From Ctena decussata (lineage: Eukaryota > Mollusca > Bivalvia > Lucinida > Lucinidae), in NCBI GenBank assembly GCA_963989385.1, contig OZ022502.1, forward strand, positions 2,572,501 through 2,636,500: DNA of 64,000 nucleotides, written 5' to 3'. This document shows positions 1 through 11,300 of this stretch, one piece after another. Position numbers and translations under genes: made by a program. Position 1 is the first letter of the stretch. Each line of letters opens with the position of its first letter. Under the pieces are notes generated by a model, which saw only the letters and a list, made by a program, of their open reading frames with translations, did not search any database and was not told the DNA's origin.

Positions 1-974
1 TGCTACTCAGGCAAATGATAATCAACAGTAAATCATACGGTCCTATATTCTTCTTATGAATATTCCATTCTCTCCAATTTATTGTTTCCAGGAAAGTCAC
101 TTTCTTGCAAATCCCGTTGCTAAGCAACGGAAAAATATAAATATTAGGGCTGCGGCGGTGGTTTCGAATCGCCTTTTTATGATACTTTAGCTTAGCTCAA
201 AACACTTGTACTTATCTGAATTTTGTTTGAAGACACAAACAATAATGCTGAAGTTAGTATTCGGAATTAAAGTTAAGATTTTGTCATCAGTTAAGATATT
301 ATTATTGTTGGAAGTAAAACCACAATGTCTAGCAGAGAATCGACAATATTACAGAAAATGAATATTTCATAACAAGTTTTCACAACTGTTACAATGGAAG
401 CATTTTCTTTATTGGAATTGGTTTGTCGTCGAAAAGTACTTGCGAAATGTTGAAATACAAAAATTACAGAAAATATAAAAGACGACCCTCGTTTAATTTT
501 ATTTGTAGCCTTCAAAAACCAGAGGCAAAAGCACAAAACTAGAAATTTGCTAAAAGTCTGTAAAATGTCTTTGTTGACCAGCAACCATATTCGGTTGGTT
601 ATGTGCAATGGTAACTTTCTCTTTACTGTTTAATTAAACGACAATCATTTCAAACTGGAGCAAGTGAGCAGGGACTCACGTATACCCCTGGCCAGCGCGT
701 TCGCCTATGAAACACACTTAATACAAAACTTTGAAGATAATGTTAAATAGCAGAGACAAATGGACAATTTATAAGAAACCCAGTGAAATACGAAACGTTC
801 CATCAAAATTTGCAATAAGAAAACGAATATATAAATTTAACATAAAATTTCAATACAAATGTTCATAAACTTCTGTGTCTACGACCTGGACCTAAATCCA
901 GCAGCAGCATCCGGATGTTGTCAACTGATCAGGCTAACCATATACCTAAACTTAGTAACATAGCAATCTGAGAA
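1..974. other. intergenic, no gene seen
   Basis: AT-rich sequence with only short open frames of low-complexity composition on either strand. I see no splice-flanked exon, RNA gene or clear repeat boundary here. Confidence 0.5.
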
Positions 975-2135
975 GGTTTAACATAATTTTTCCCATTTAA
1001 TACATTGAAGTTTGAGATGGAATAAAGAAGAAATAATGAAAAGAGAAGGCCAAAAAATCTCATTATCTTGCTTTTCTTTTCCGAAATATACTTGTCTGTT
1101 CTCGATATTTATAAAATGTTTGAAGAATGTGGTCTCACAGAAACCGAGAAATCTATGACAAAAAAAAATGGAGAGAAAGAAAATATGAACAAACAATGGG
1201 ACTGATAAGCAGAAGGAGGCTGAGTGTTTCCAAATTTCAAATTTCAAAACCCCTATAGGGGTTCCTAAAACTTCTCTTTAACACAACACAACTAGACATA
1301 TCCAATTATTGTTCCAAATTTCGAAATCCTAGCTATAGTGGTCCCTGCTAAATCTCTGCAAAAAATTTAATTGAAGAGAAAGAAAAAAAAAATGGTTAAA
1401 CAAATGTAATGATAAGCAGGAGGAGACGGATAATTTGTGATACAATACAACTAGTCATTCCCAAAGTTTATACCAAATTTCAAAGTACTAGGTGAAGTGT
1501 TTTCTGAGAAATCTTTGACAAACATCTTATTGGAGAGAAAGAAAAAATGGACAAACAAAAGGAATGATCATAAGGAGAAACATTTTCTCTTAAATAATAC
1601 CACTAGTCATACTCAATGTTTAAACCAAATTTCAAAATGGTAGATGAAGTTGTTCCTGAGAATTCTTTGACAAAAACACTTGAAGAGAAAGAAAAATCGG
1701 ACAAACAAAGGAAATGATAAGCAGGAGGATCTGATTCCCTACACGATACTTGTCATACCAAACGTGTGTACCAAATTTTAAAAGCCTAGCTGTAGTGGTT
1801 CTTGAGAAATTTTGACAGAAATTTAATTGGAATTTAATTGGAGAGAAAGAAAAAATGGACAAACAAAGGAAACGAAAAATTGGAGGAGACTGATTCTCTC
1901 TTACACGTACCCGACGTTTGTACAAAATTTCAAATACCCTAACTGTAGTAATTCCTGAGAAATCTTTGACACCAATTTAATTTGAGAGAAAAAATAATGG
2001 GCAGACAAAGGGAAAGATAAAAAAGAGGTGGCCTATTCTCTTTTACACGGTATGCCTAGTAATACCGAACGTTTATACAAAATTTCATGATCCTAGCTGT
2101 AGTGGTTCCTGAAAAATATGTGACAGAAAATAAAT
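975..2135. repeat. tandem array of ~145 bp units
   Basis: A block of the form 'ccaaatttcaaaatcctagc ... gagaaatctttgaca ... ggagagaaagaaaaaatgg' followed by 'gataagcaggagga' recurs about six times. The 'gataagcagg' landmark or its variants fall near 1204, 1420, 1562, 1708, 1870 and 2014, a period of about 142-162 bp after a longer first step. Units differ by point changes and small indels, so the array is old. The structure resembles the core repeats of molluscan pearl/Helentron-related elements, but family membership is inferred. Confidence 0.75.
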
Positions 2136-3110
2136 TTTAACACACACACAAACACACAAATATATAAACGGAAAAGACAAAACTATATACCCCCTATATA
2201 CTTCGTATACCGGAGATATAAACACAACTTCTAACAATAGGAAAGAATTAATAACGAAACAGCAGGGATTTCCTCTCATCTCTTGTAGAAGACGTCGTAT
2301 TTACGTATTTTTATCGCCTACACATTTGCAGTCAAATCCCTCTCATTTCTTAGGAATGTAAGTCAATATGTGATATTTGGCACACGTATGTATGTTATGC
2401 GTGGCCTTTTTTATTTTTTTTAACCTAGCTAGATCATTAAACAAGTTATGACGGCCCCTGCAATACTTCTTGGATGACCTCGTACAATCAATCTATGCCA
2501 GAATATTATTTCAGTACGGTGAGATTTTTGATTTATTCATTTTGTTTTTAAAAAAAAGATACTTAACAAAAAAATGCATTGAAATTGCCTTTGAAAACAA
2601 AACACGTGCAAGAACGAAAACGAGTCTCGGTTTTATTAGAGATTTCCGACATAAGATACGATACCATAACCAACGAACGTTAGCGACGATAGCATACGTT
2701 AGGAGATGATTTATAGGGAGCGATCATTATTTGTTCAGTCCGCTTCTAAATGAACATTACATGTATAATTTAGAACAACTTGTCTGAAGACAGATACACA
2801 GTCTATTTATGTCCATATCAATCAGCACATGTGCGCAGCCTGGTCATGACATATACTTAGAAATTAGTTAATGCCAAGCCCAGCTGCACTTGCTCTGACG
2901 AAACTGTCCGTACGCACAGGCTGGTATTGGCACGCACAGCTTTGTTTAAGGTGACCCGATACGTCTCATACATGTACATGTACTTAAACCTGCTACAACA
3001 GTTATACAGCAACTATCGAAATTCATCGGTAAGTGTATTTGATAGCCCCCTCTTACGACAGCTTTTGTTTTGTATCGAGCTGTTTTCCATACTGACCTAG
3101 ATAGTTTGGT
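2136..3110. other. intergenic, with one arm of a distant inverted repeat
   Basis: No gene seen. Around 2645-2725 the text (gatttccgacataag...gacgatagca...acgttaggag) is matched in inverted orientation at about 6425-6510, so an ~85 bp inverted repeat brackets 2.65-6.5 kb. I cannot tell whether it marks an element's ends or two independent copies. Confidence 0.4.
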
Positions 3111-3111
3111 T

Positions 3112-3352
3112 GATTGTATTGGGTCACACCTGTTAACGGCTCTTTGAGACAGTATTACAGTATATACCCAGACGTCTCTCAGGGAGAGGGGGGAGGTAAG
3201 ACAAAAATACCCCCAAACAAAGCAAACAAAAATAATATCGCACCTGCTGCAAGCACAGCCGGACCTTGCCCCGCTATTGCACAAATTAGAAGGATAGTAG
3301 TGTTCCCCCAGCACCATCCCCGGACCCAACCACCCTAGAAGGAGACAAGAAC
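3112..3352 (+). repeat. interspersed repeat 'Rep1' copy
   Basis: Shares the order 'aacggctctttgagacagtat...', 'gtctctcagggagaggg', 'ctgcaagcacagccgg', 'attagaaggatag' and 'cagcaccatccccgga' with copies at 4,938, 32,851, 58,975 and, inverted, 40,357. About 240 bp long, with no coding potential. It looks like a SINE or small DNA element, class undetermined. Confidence 0.7.
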
Positions 3353-3454
3353 AAGAAACAGTCTGAATCCCACACTTACCTGAAGCACGTATTAGCGTTT
3401 GCATAAAGTTCGTTTAAGCTTGTGATAGATTGATAAATGACATGCGATCTTACA

Positions 3455-3585
3455 TTCTTTTTCACAGTATTTCCGTCATATCAGGACGATGGGTGGATGA
3501 TAATGAAAGTCTGTGTGCAATGGAACCCTGCTTACGATTGAAAAGATTCCCGCTTATAACGGAGCTCGAACCTCTTTAATGGACA
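3455..3585 (-). repeat. type-2 SINE fragment (head missing)
   Basis: Matches the body of the element at 53,329-53,529 ('cagtatttc.gtcatat..ggacga.....gatgataatgaaa..tgtgtgcaatgga'). The tRNA-like head, expected at the right-hand end in this orientation, has decayed beyond recognition. Confidence 0.6.
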
Positions 3586-4851
3586 AAACATAAGAGTTTT
3601 AAGGTAGTCCAATACTGGATCACTCTGTATTGCATTTGTCCAAACAAAACAGAGTTATGGTTTGCTCAACCTTGGGGTAGCTTACCACTAAATATTCATG
3701 AACCGCCTCTTTGTGGGAGAAGCTTCAGTCAAGAAGAGACTGGTTAGAATGGCCACCATTAGAGGTAACTAATGTAAACAATCGTTAAATAAAATAACAG
3801 ACCTAAATGAAACATATTAGATGGCACACTTGATTTTTTGCCGTAAACCACTGAAGTATCATATAGTTTTATAACTTAACCCAGTACTAAAATGACTCTC
3901 CAAATTTACTGCACGCGCTTGGATTACGTGTTTTAGTTAAAACAGCGGCCTCCAGAGCAGGGAGACATGTGTTTTTTTTTTCTTTAAACCATCGGCTAGA
4001 GTCGTTCTTCAAAATGCAGTTTTCTAGTGAGTAGCTTAAACGTTATTTCTGTGGCCTATGTAAAATAATTGGTGGTAAGCTACCTATACAGATGACACTA
4101 ACTACCGTAAAGATCCTAAGTTTTGGGGCATATAGGTTTGTACAAATAGTGGAAACTAAGTTCGGACAGCTCCTTACGAACCTTTCTGATTTGCCATTCC
4201 GTCTGCACATTTTGGCGGCATTGCTTTATGGTAGAATCGAAATAAAAGGGGAATAAATAGTAGGGCAAGGGCCTGCTTTAGTTGCAGCAGGTGCGGAATG
4301 GGGATTGTCTGTTTATTTGGGTTTCTCAGATTTTGGGTATTTTCAAACTTTAACATTGTTCTGCACGGAAATGAAACGGTGAAAATTGTGTATTTTTGTC
4401 TTATTCTGTAACTTACAATGTAAGTATTTCTGAAATTATAAGCATAAGCATGTCCCCTCGATCAAATATATATTTCATGATTTTTTTCATGAAATCAAGT
4501 TTTCTTGCATTTTCAAAAAATGTAAAAAAGATACTTATTATCAAGATAAGTGCATTGTTTTTACCAGTTTGTTTTAAATATCCCATATTATAGATTATAT
4601 GAATCGCAGAAATGAAACTGCATTCATATGCTAGAAATATGAGTTTGAATAGAAACTGTGTAAAAAAGTATGTAGAAATACAAAATTTTGATTTTTTGGA
4701 AAACGAAACGGTAAAAATGTTTTTATATTTTTTCTTATCCGAATGTTTTATAGCCCTGTGGGTTATTAGACTGGTAAAGTGGTTTGATCCAGCTACGTCT
4801 GAGAATTAAAACATGCCGTAAAATTGGAATATTTTGTTTTCCATTCAGTAC
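3586..4851. other. intergenic, no gene seen
   Basis: Only short AT-rich open frames. No exon with splice signals and no clear repeat. Confidence 0.45.
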
Positions 4852-4920
4852 TGACTGCCCAGCAGGCACATAACATCATTATGACGTCAGACTGACGTCA
4901 CTCTCGCTGGGCAGTTTATC
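4852..4920. repeat. short inverted repeat enclosing two TGACGTCA sites
   Basis: Arms 'actgcccagc' and 'gctgggcagt' flank ~45 bp holding two TGACGTCA octamers about 10 bp apart. TGACGTCA is the consensus CRE (CREB/ATF) palindrome. The outer arms suggest a small mobile-element remnant and not a dedicated enhancer. Confidence 0.55.
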
Positions 4921-4937
4921 TTTTCCCATTCATTGTA

Positions 4938-5095
4938 TAGGATTAAAGGGCCCTTTGAGACTAGACAGTCTTTCAGTCTATATAGAGCCGTCTCTAAGAG
5001 AGGGAGAAGAATAATACAAATAATAAAGGAACACCCCACAGATACTGCAAGCACAGCAGGTCATTACCGTATCTTGAAGTCTCCAATGTCCTCCT
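4938..5095 (+). repeat. Rep1 copy, 3'-shortened
   Basis: 'aaagggccctttgagactagac', 'tatatagagccgtctctaagagagggagaa' and 'actgcaagcacagcagg' align with the other Rep1 copies. The remainder is lost. Confidence 0.6.
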
Positions 5096-6930
5096 ATCAG
5101 TGGTAAAATCGTTTAAACGCAAATTATTATTAAAAACGGTTCAACATTCACGAATTGTGATAAAATGTGGGTTGGTGTGCATTTGGTTTGTCAGACAACT
5201 GGAAAAAGGTAGAGAGGACATAATTTTGAAAAAAATATCAAATCGCTCAACAAAACTCAATTTCTTTTTCTGGTTTCCCGTCGACAAATGCAATGAAGGG
5301 AAAGGCAAGACAATGAATGGGGTTCCAAGCTTGTACGTTGTATTTTTACCAATTAATGCAAGCTAATAAAATCGAAAGTAGGTAATTTGAGTTGCCAATT
5401 TAAATGACCCAGATACTTTTTCAAACCTTTTTTAAGTGAAACTCAAGGGTGTTTAATTAGTGTAAAGCCGGCTTATCACGGTCATTTGCAATGGCGATAC
5501 TATGGTGAAAAGTGTGCAGCGATACCTCACGATTGAATAATTTCATGCCGATAGAGCTATGGGGCCTTTAAGCAGCCTCAACACGTTTTGAATTGTTTTT
5601 AATTTTGACAAAATTCGAATACGCACATTTCATTCGCAAATAGGCAGCTGCACCCTTGTTACTGAATTTGAAATGGACAAATCTGAGAGCCTTGAAAGAA
5701 AAACATGGCAGTAATGATTTTCAATGGTAAATTCAATCAGCAAAACTAGCCATTCCGACTAATGAATGAACGTGCGACGTAATTAAGTGATTTCATCTCT
5801 GCAAATATGCAGAAAGGCACTAAGTTCTTTCATATTTTTCGTGTTATAGACAGAGGAGACTGAGTAGCTCAATGTGTTAAGTACCGGCCTCCCAAGTTAT
5901 TGATCCGATTCCGCCTGGAGGGGGGGGGGAGGGGGGGGGGGGCTTTTCAGCCTTAATCGGGGTTCCAACAGCACAAAGTCTTTCATTATCATCCTGAAAT
6001 CGTCCATATATGACTGCAATTTTGTTGAAAAGACGAAATATCGAAAGCCATTCTTCCATCCGTTTCACAGAGACAAACACTAGCATACTGTACATGTACA
6101 GTAGGCTATATGTAATCATTTACACAGTCGACCACCAGTACATATATAATGCATCCGTGCAGCCTGCTCTGGACCCTCACAACATACTATACTGGGTAAA
6201 CAGGATCTGTAGAGTGTATGTGCAAACAGCTTAGAGCTCTTAAAAGACAACGTGGAAAACCAGGCTGAGCTAAGTCTTTTCTGGTCGGACTAGGCCGTAT
6301 ACATATTCTAAATCGACAGTCAGTCAAACGGAACTTTATGTGCAGATTTGATGTGTCGGAAAACTCCCTGCCATAAAAAAATCGAATTTCTAACGATCCG
6401 ATTATATAAACAAATATATCTCCCCTATAAACAGCTTCTAACGTCTGCTATCGTTTCCCTGTCGTAGTTAAGGTTCGTTCGTTACCGTACCGTAGCTTAT
6501 GTCGGAAATCCCTATAGACACTCTACGTGTAACAACAATGTCAATTGCAAGGCTGCATACGCACCCTAGCGCCAGGTTGAGAGTATCCATTTTAAAGCTA
6601 CGGGCATGCGTTCAATGATTCCAAAAGGAAGCTAAAATAAATTTGCATAGTGATGACCTACTGGAAAACTTTTAACAGCCGTCAATCGCCACTTAAACAT
6701 ATTTCCAGTTGCAGTGAATCGAATAAAAAATGCAATAGTGTATCGTGCGGGCACAATCGTGGTTTAACCGATGGAATTCTTCTGCTCCGGACTTTTGTGT
6801 TGCTATTTCTGCGATTCCTAAATTTTGTTTTATCTTAGTTTTGTATTTCTGAGATATTACACTTATGAGCTAGGAATCCTCCACGCAAACCGAACAAGTA
6901 AGGGTCTGATTAACCAAAGCAGAACCAAGG
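5096..6930. other. intergenic, no gene seen; G-run and inverted-repeat arm
   Basis: Holds a G-rich run at about 5920-5942 and, at ~6425-6510, the partner of the inverted repeat arm near 2645-2725. The signal-peptide exon of gene A may lie here or just downstream, but I could not identify it. Confidence 0.4.
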
Positions 6931-7250
6931 GGGAGGATGAGTCGACTACAAACCGGTTAAAGACCCCCCTCACTCCCCCAGCCAGTAATTTCATTGCTTG
7001 CTATCCCAAGGCGGCACTTCTGTTTGGTTCTTATTGGTTGTTTAATGTGTTTATTTTTATATGTCTGTTATTGACATATTGTTGGGATATTAAGGCTAGC
7101 CCGGTGACCACCTACATTTGGAATGACCCTTCACTTGGCTGTCAATGGTGATGCTTTTGGTGGTGTTAAATTTTGTGTTGTCTTTTTGCACATAGTGTCT
7201 TGGGTGGGATCTGGATTGAATTATGTCAGTTCCCGAGAATTTCCATAGCA
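6930..7250 (+). repeat. family X repeat copy
   Basis: Order of landmarks: 'aaaccggttaaagacccccc', 'ccagtaattt', 'tatcccaaggcggcacttctgt', 'aggctagcccggtgacca', 'ggtggtgttaaattttgtgttgtc', 'ggtgggatctggattgaatt' and 'cagttcccgagaattt'. The same order recurs at 49.9-50.9 kb and, in related subfamilies, at 36.0, 56.4, 58.3 and 61.1 kb. Short open frames here belong to the repeat. Confidence 0.7.
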
Positions 7251-7413
7251 ATAAAAGATGACTTTTGCGCGGACCGAACGAAATGCCACTAGATTAACCA
7301 GCCCCACACCCTCCATTCACACATCCAAAAGAGATCATTACTAGCTATTCCAAGGAGGTATTTCTTTACTTATCTAAGTAATCACGCCTGGTTAACTCTG
7401 TATTTACAAAGGA

Positions 7414-7560
7414 TGTTACGAAACGAAAAAGAGCTGTTGCGAAACGAAAAAGAAAAAAGAGTCATAGAAACCAAACGACCTAGTCATTGTGGCTTAACAA
7501 ATTGTTTAGCCACGATGACAATGTTGTTTGGTAACTATGACTCTTTTTCGTTTCGTAACA
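7414..7560. repeat. long hairpin (foldback) repeat
   Basis: The left arm (7434-7499) and right arm (7503-7560) are near-perfect inverted copies: 'tgttgcgaaacgaaaaag...gtcatag...ccaaacgac...gtggcttaac' against 'gtttagccac...gttgtttggtaactatgactctttttcgtttcgtaaca'. The outer 20 bp of the left arm is duplicated at 7414-7433. The loop is only a few bases. Likely a MITE or foldback remnant. Confidence 0.8.
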
Positions 7561-7569
7561 TTTGTTCGG

Positions 7570-8306
7570 TTCATAACAGCCTTGAAAACATAGTTTACAA
7601 GGTGTGAGTGTTGTCTTTCCTGATCGCTTATTTGTAGTCGTTAAAACACTCTGGTCGTTTCATTTGTTCTCTTTCGTTCTGGCGCATGCGTTATGTTAAT
7701 AAAAATAGACAACGTGTAAAAATAGAGGTTTCATGTGCTTAATGTGTTTGTATTTTATGCACTAGCGTATGCTGCCTTTCCCAGTGTATTTGTACAGATT
7801 TTATGGTTTTGGATGTTTGTTATATTGATACACAGTTTTTTGGGTACTGGGTACGTTTGATATTGAAGATGAGCTATTTCGTTATGACATTTTTATGCAC
7901 GTTTATGGGACTTCCAACCGAGAGACGGTAAAATATATTAAGCACAAAAGACTAGCTATCTCTACATGGCAGGCTACCGTGTGTTAATGAGGCCATTTAT
8001 GTACAGGCTTGACTTTTTTGTGTCTTTGGTGGACTGTGCTGTGTAATAGTCACTGTGGCCTTTGCTAGGTATCCTCATTTATATCATTGGAGCTCGGTAA
8101 TGCCGGTTAAAGTGCCCGCTCGTTACCCTCCCCCCGTAGTACACACCCCGTAGCAAAATGCTTCTGACCTTTGCGAGGCAATGCCTTTGTTGTGATTTAT
8201 CAAATTAGGGTCAAGAAGAATTGCTAAGTTGCACTTTCAAAGGAAACAGTCGTCTTGTTCGTCTTCTTTAAGCTCTTATATATGTTAAATTATTTTATTT
8301 TTGCAG
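7570..8306. other. region upstream of the first gene A exon found
   Basis: Includes a degenerate family X piece near 8090-8165 ('atgccggttaaagtgcccgctcgttaccctccccccg'). No convincing signal-peptide exon was found. The last ~40 bp ('ctcttatatatgttaaat...tttatttttgcag') closely match the sequence before the equivalent exon of gene C, which supports duplication of the surrounding intron. Confidence 0.5.
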
Positions 8307-8345
8307 AAGTTGCCGGCAGTTGTGTTGACACAGGTGAAGATAACG
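8307..8345 (+). CDS. gene A exon 2 (short Cys exon)
   Basis: 39 nt, phase 1-1, flanked by 'tttttgcag' and 'gtattg'. Encodes EVAGSCVDTGEDN plus a split Gly. Same length and Cys position as gene C (58,107-58,145) and pseudogene D (49,080-49,118); gene B has 33 nt here. Confidence 0.7.
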
Positions 8346-11300
8346 GTATTGTGCTTTTCGATTGTTTATAATGAAATGAAAGAAAGCCATTTTGGCTGAT
8401 TCGCCGCGTCCAAACTGTCATGTACAAGTCCAGTAAACCAGATATTTCATCAAAGTAATTCTCCAGTGTAACATAGGAAGTGACATACCAGAGCAATAAA
8501 ACTATTACGCACACACTGCGAGTTCTATATGGTAGAGAATAAATGTCTGTCAGAATAATAACCAGTTACGCCACTTCTGTTTTACTGAAATTAATCACAT
8601 GTTAATCATGCTGAAAATGACTAAATGTCAAAGTCTCAAACTTCTTGAAGCGGTGCCTTGTGAAATCAAATTAGAAACTTAAAGAGTTTTTTTCAAGAGC
8701 AGAGGATATATTCAAAATAAGGAACAAGGGCCATGCTTCGAAGTTTGGGTTTTCAAGCCTCATCAGTGACTCTGACAATATTTATCGACGAAAGCCGAAG
8801 AAAAACATACTGTAATTTTCGTTATTTCATTAAGGCAGCTAAACCAACGACTGATAAGTACCAAAAAAGATCTGAATGATTAAAAAGTGATCTAGACTAA
8901 GAGTTTAAACCGATCCGAAATTTTCGATTTCTCAGAATGCATCCTCTGATTTCAAAGAAAAAAACTGCACTGAAACTGATGCCCGAGGAGACATTTAACG
9001 GCCGTACACACGGCACAACACCAGCTGCAGCAAAGTTGCTTAAAATCTTATAGAGTTCCTTCCAGAGCAGACAATATTTTCATGAGAAGGAACAGGGACC
9101 ATACTTCGAAGGTTTTGCTACTCAATCCTCATAAATGACCCTGACAATATTGAGTGACAGAAGCCAAAGAAAAGCATACTGTTATTTCTGAATTTTAATA
9201 AGGCAATCAATTCAAAGACTGATGTGTATTAAAAAGGGATACAAATGATAAACAGTCTACACCGATCCAAAATTTTCGAATGAATCCTTATAAATCATTG
9301 TTTAAGTAGTTGATTTAAAACTATTGGCTTTATAAATCTTTTATGTCACCGATCAGTATAGGTTATAAAAATATAGGGTGTCTCAAAGGAGAAAAACACT
9401 GTGAACCTTTATTGAAGTTGCTGTAACTCTTTTATTTGATGAACTCTTTTTATTTGATGTCTTCTGGAAATTTTAGATTTTTTTTCGTAATATGATACAT
9501 CATTGCTTTAGTGGTGTTTAACTACAAGGTGCCCGCAGCTTACAAGAAGTGACGTCATAATGGCGTCAAAATGGATTTTTTGCATTATTTTCTGTCGTCT
9601 GCACTTATGAAACCACAAAAAGGCACGAAGTGAAAAAGAATGTAGTTCCAAAGTGTTCTCGAGTTTACATTCTAAGGAACAAAAAATTTACCCCCTAAAT
9701 AATGAAAACGAGTCCGAATTTATAAACAACGTGGTGTTGTTTGATGGATAATTTACCAGGAAAAAGAGAGGTGGAAGTCGAACAAACACATCTTCAAAAA
9801 TCATTAAAGAACAGGACATGTCAAAGTACAAAATAACATTCTGCCTTTTTCTCTTTGATTTTCAACTAATTTTATTAATAGCTGAAGATTGAATGACTTC
9901 AATACTTCGATTTTTGATGTTATTTTCATAATTTTGAAGATAACACTGGGCTGGCCTGAAAATTCCCTGCTGAGTTCTTTCTGTTTCTTACCAACAGACA
10001 ATGCCAATAACCATTTCTTTGTACTATTCAGAAGTCCATTACTTGAGAAAGTGTCCATTTTTCTGTCCCTAAAATGGACAAATTGGAACTCTGAACCTAA
10101 GTATATTTCACTTGAGACATGTTGGCAGTTTCAACAGCGCTGAAAAAAAGGAAAAGATGTTATGAATATAATTTTACAATATTATGACGTTACTTACTGC
10201 TAGCAGCGCAAAGGGGTATCACACTGCTACAACCACACAAAATTTAAAAAAAAGTTTGCGATTTTGACATAGAGAATTTTCCTTTTTTTTGATGGTGATG
10301 TTCCCCGTTTTACCTCTTTTGGGGTCTACATTTCTACCTAAGCCTTCTGATTAATAGTCATTGTTAAATTCTGGCATTGGTCTGTTGCAGTTGTCCCAGT
10401 TTGCACCGACTGCTCAAAGACGGCAAAAGTTGTGCAAATCGATACCTCAATGGTGCCAAGAAGAAGAAATCTGATCTGTACCTGTCATATTTCGTCTAGC
10501 GGAATGCCGACTTGGGTTACCATTGCTTATGATGGACCTAATTATAGACCATGCGGGATAGCATTTGAAATAATGTTCTACACCTTTTCCTGTAAGACGG
10601 ACGTATCAATAAAAGCTGGATCACCCAGTGACATACTTTTCAGGAAGGGCTACACAGGACTGTCTTCACCTGCAACTCTAAGCATTTCTGAAGGTATGTT
10701 TTCCATGATGTATCATACGTGCTTCGATGTAAGAAAACCTGTTTTCACCATTTTTGCCAAATGCTGCCAGCAAATATGCTCAATCATGTCAGAAGATGCA
10801 CAGCCCTATTTTCTATTGTCACTAGACCTTGAATGATAATAATAATAATAATAAAAATAAAGCGACGGCCTTTGTAAGATTAAATTGTGTTGTCCGGGCC
10901 GGGATTGAACAGCTCCCATACTAAATAAATATAGATAGAGTTACTCACAATAGGTTTCATACTCAAAGCGCGGCTAACAAATTTGAATGGTATTGTTAAT
11001 ATAATAATAAGACGAAATATAAGAAATTCGTCTCTAATAACTTCTCAAAGAGATTTCATTGATTCTACAATTAACTGAGAAAGAATTATGAATGCCAGGT
11101 CGATAGAAGGGTATAAAGAAGTATTCGAGCCGGACCGCTAGTATAACAGGCCAGGGCTTATCACATTGACCAACCGGGGCTCCGCACTAATATTAAAACA
11201 GAAAAAAATGTTCAGTTCAAGAAACAGCTGACGGTATGTCCATTTCTTGGTTGTCACCCGACGTAGGCGGAGGGGACTATAGAAATGACCCTCATCGGTC

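Noticed and set aside
3114..3404. Overlapping open frames of 74 and 152 codons
   Set aside because: They lie over a Rep1 repeat copy and share no features of a gene.
5707..5728. Signal-peptide exon of gene A (ATGGCAGTAATGATTTTCAATG before gtaaat)
   Set aside because: Phase fits, but only seven codons are encoded, too short for a signal peptide, and it does not resemble the exon 1 of B or C.
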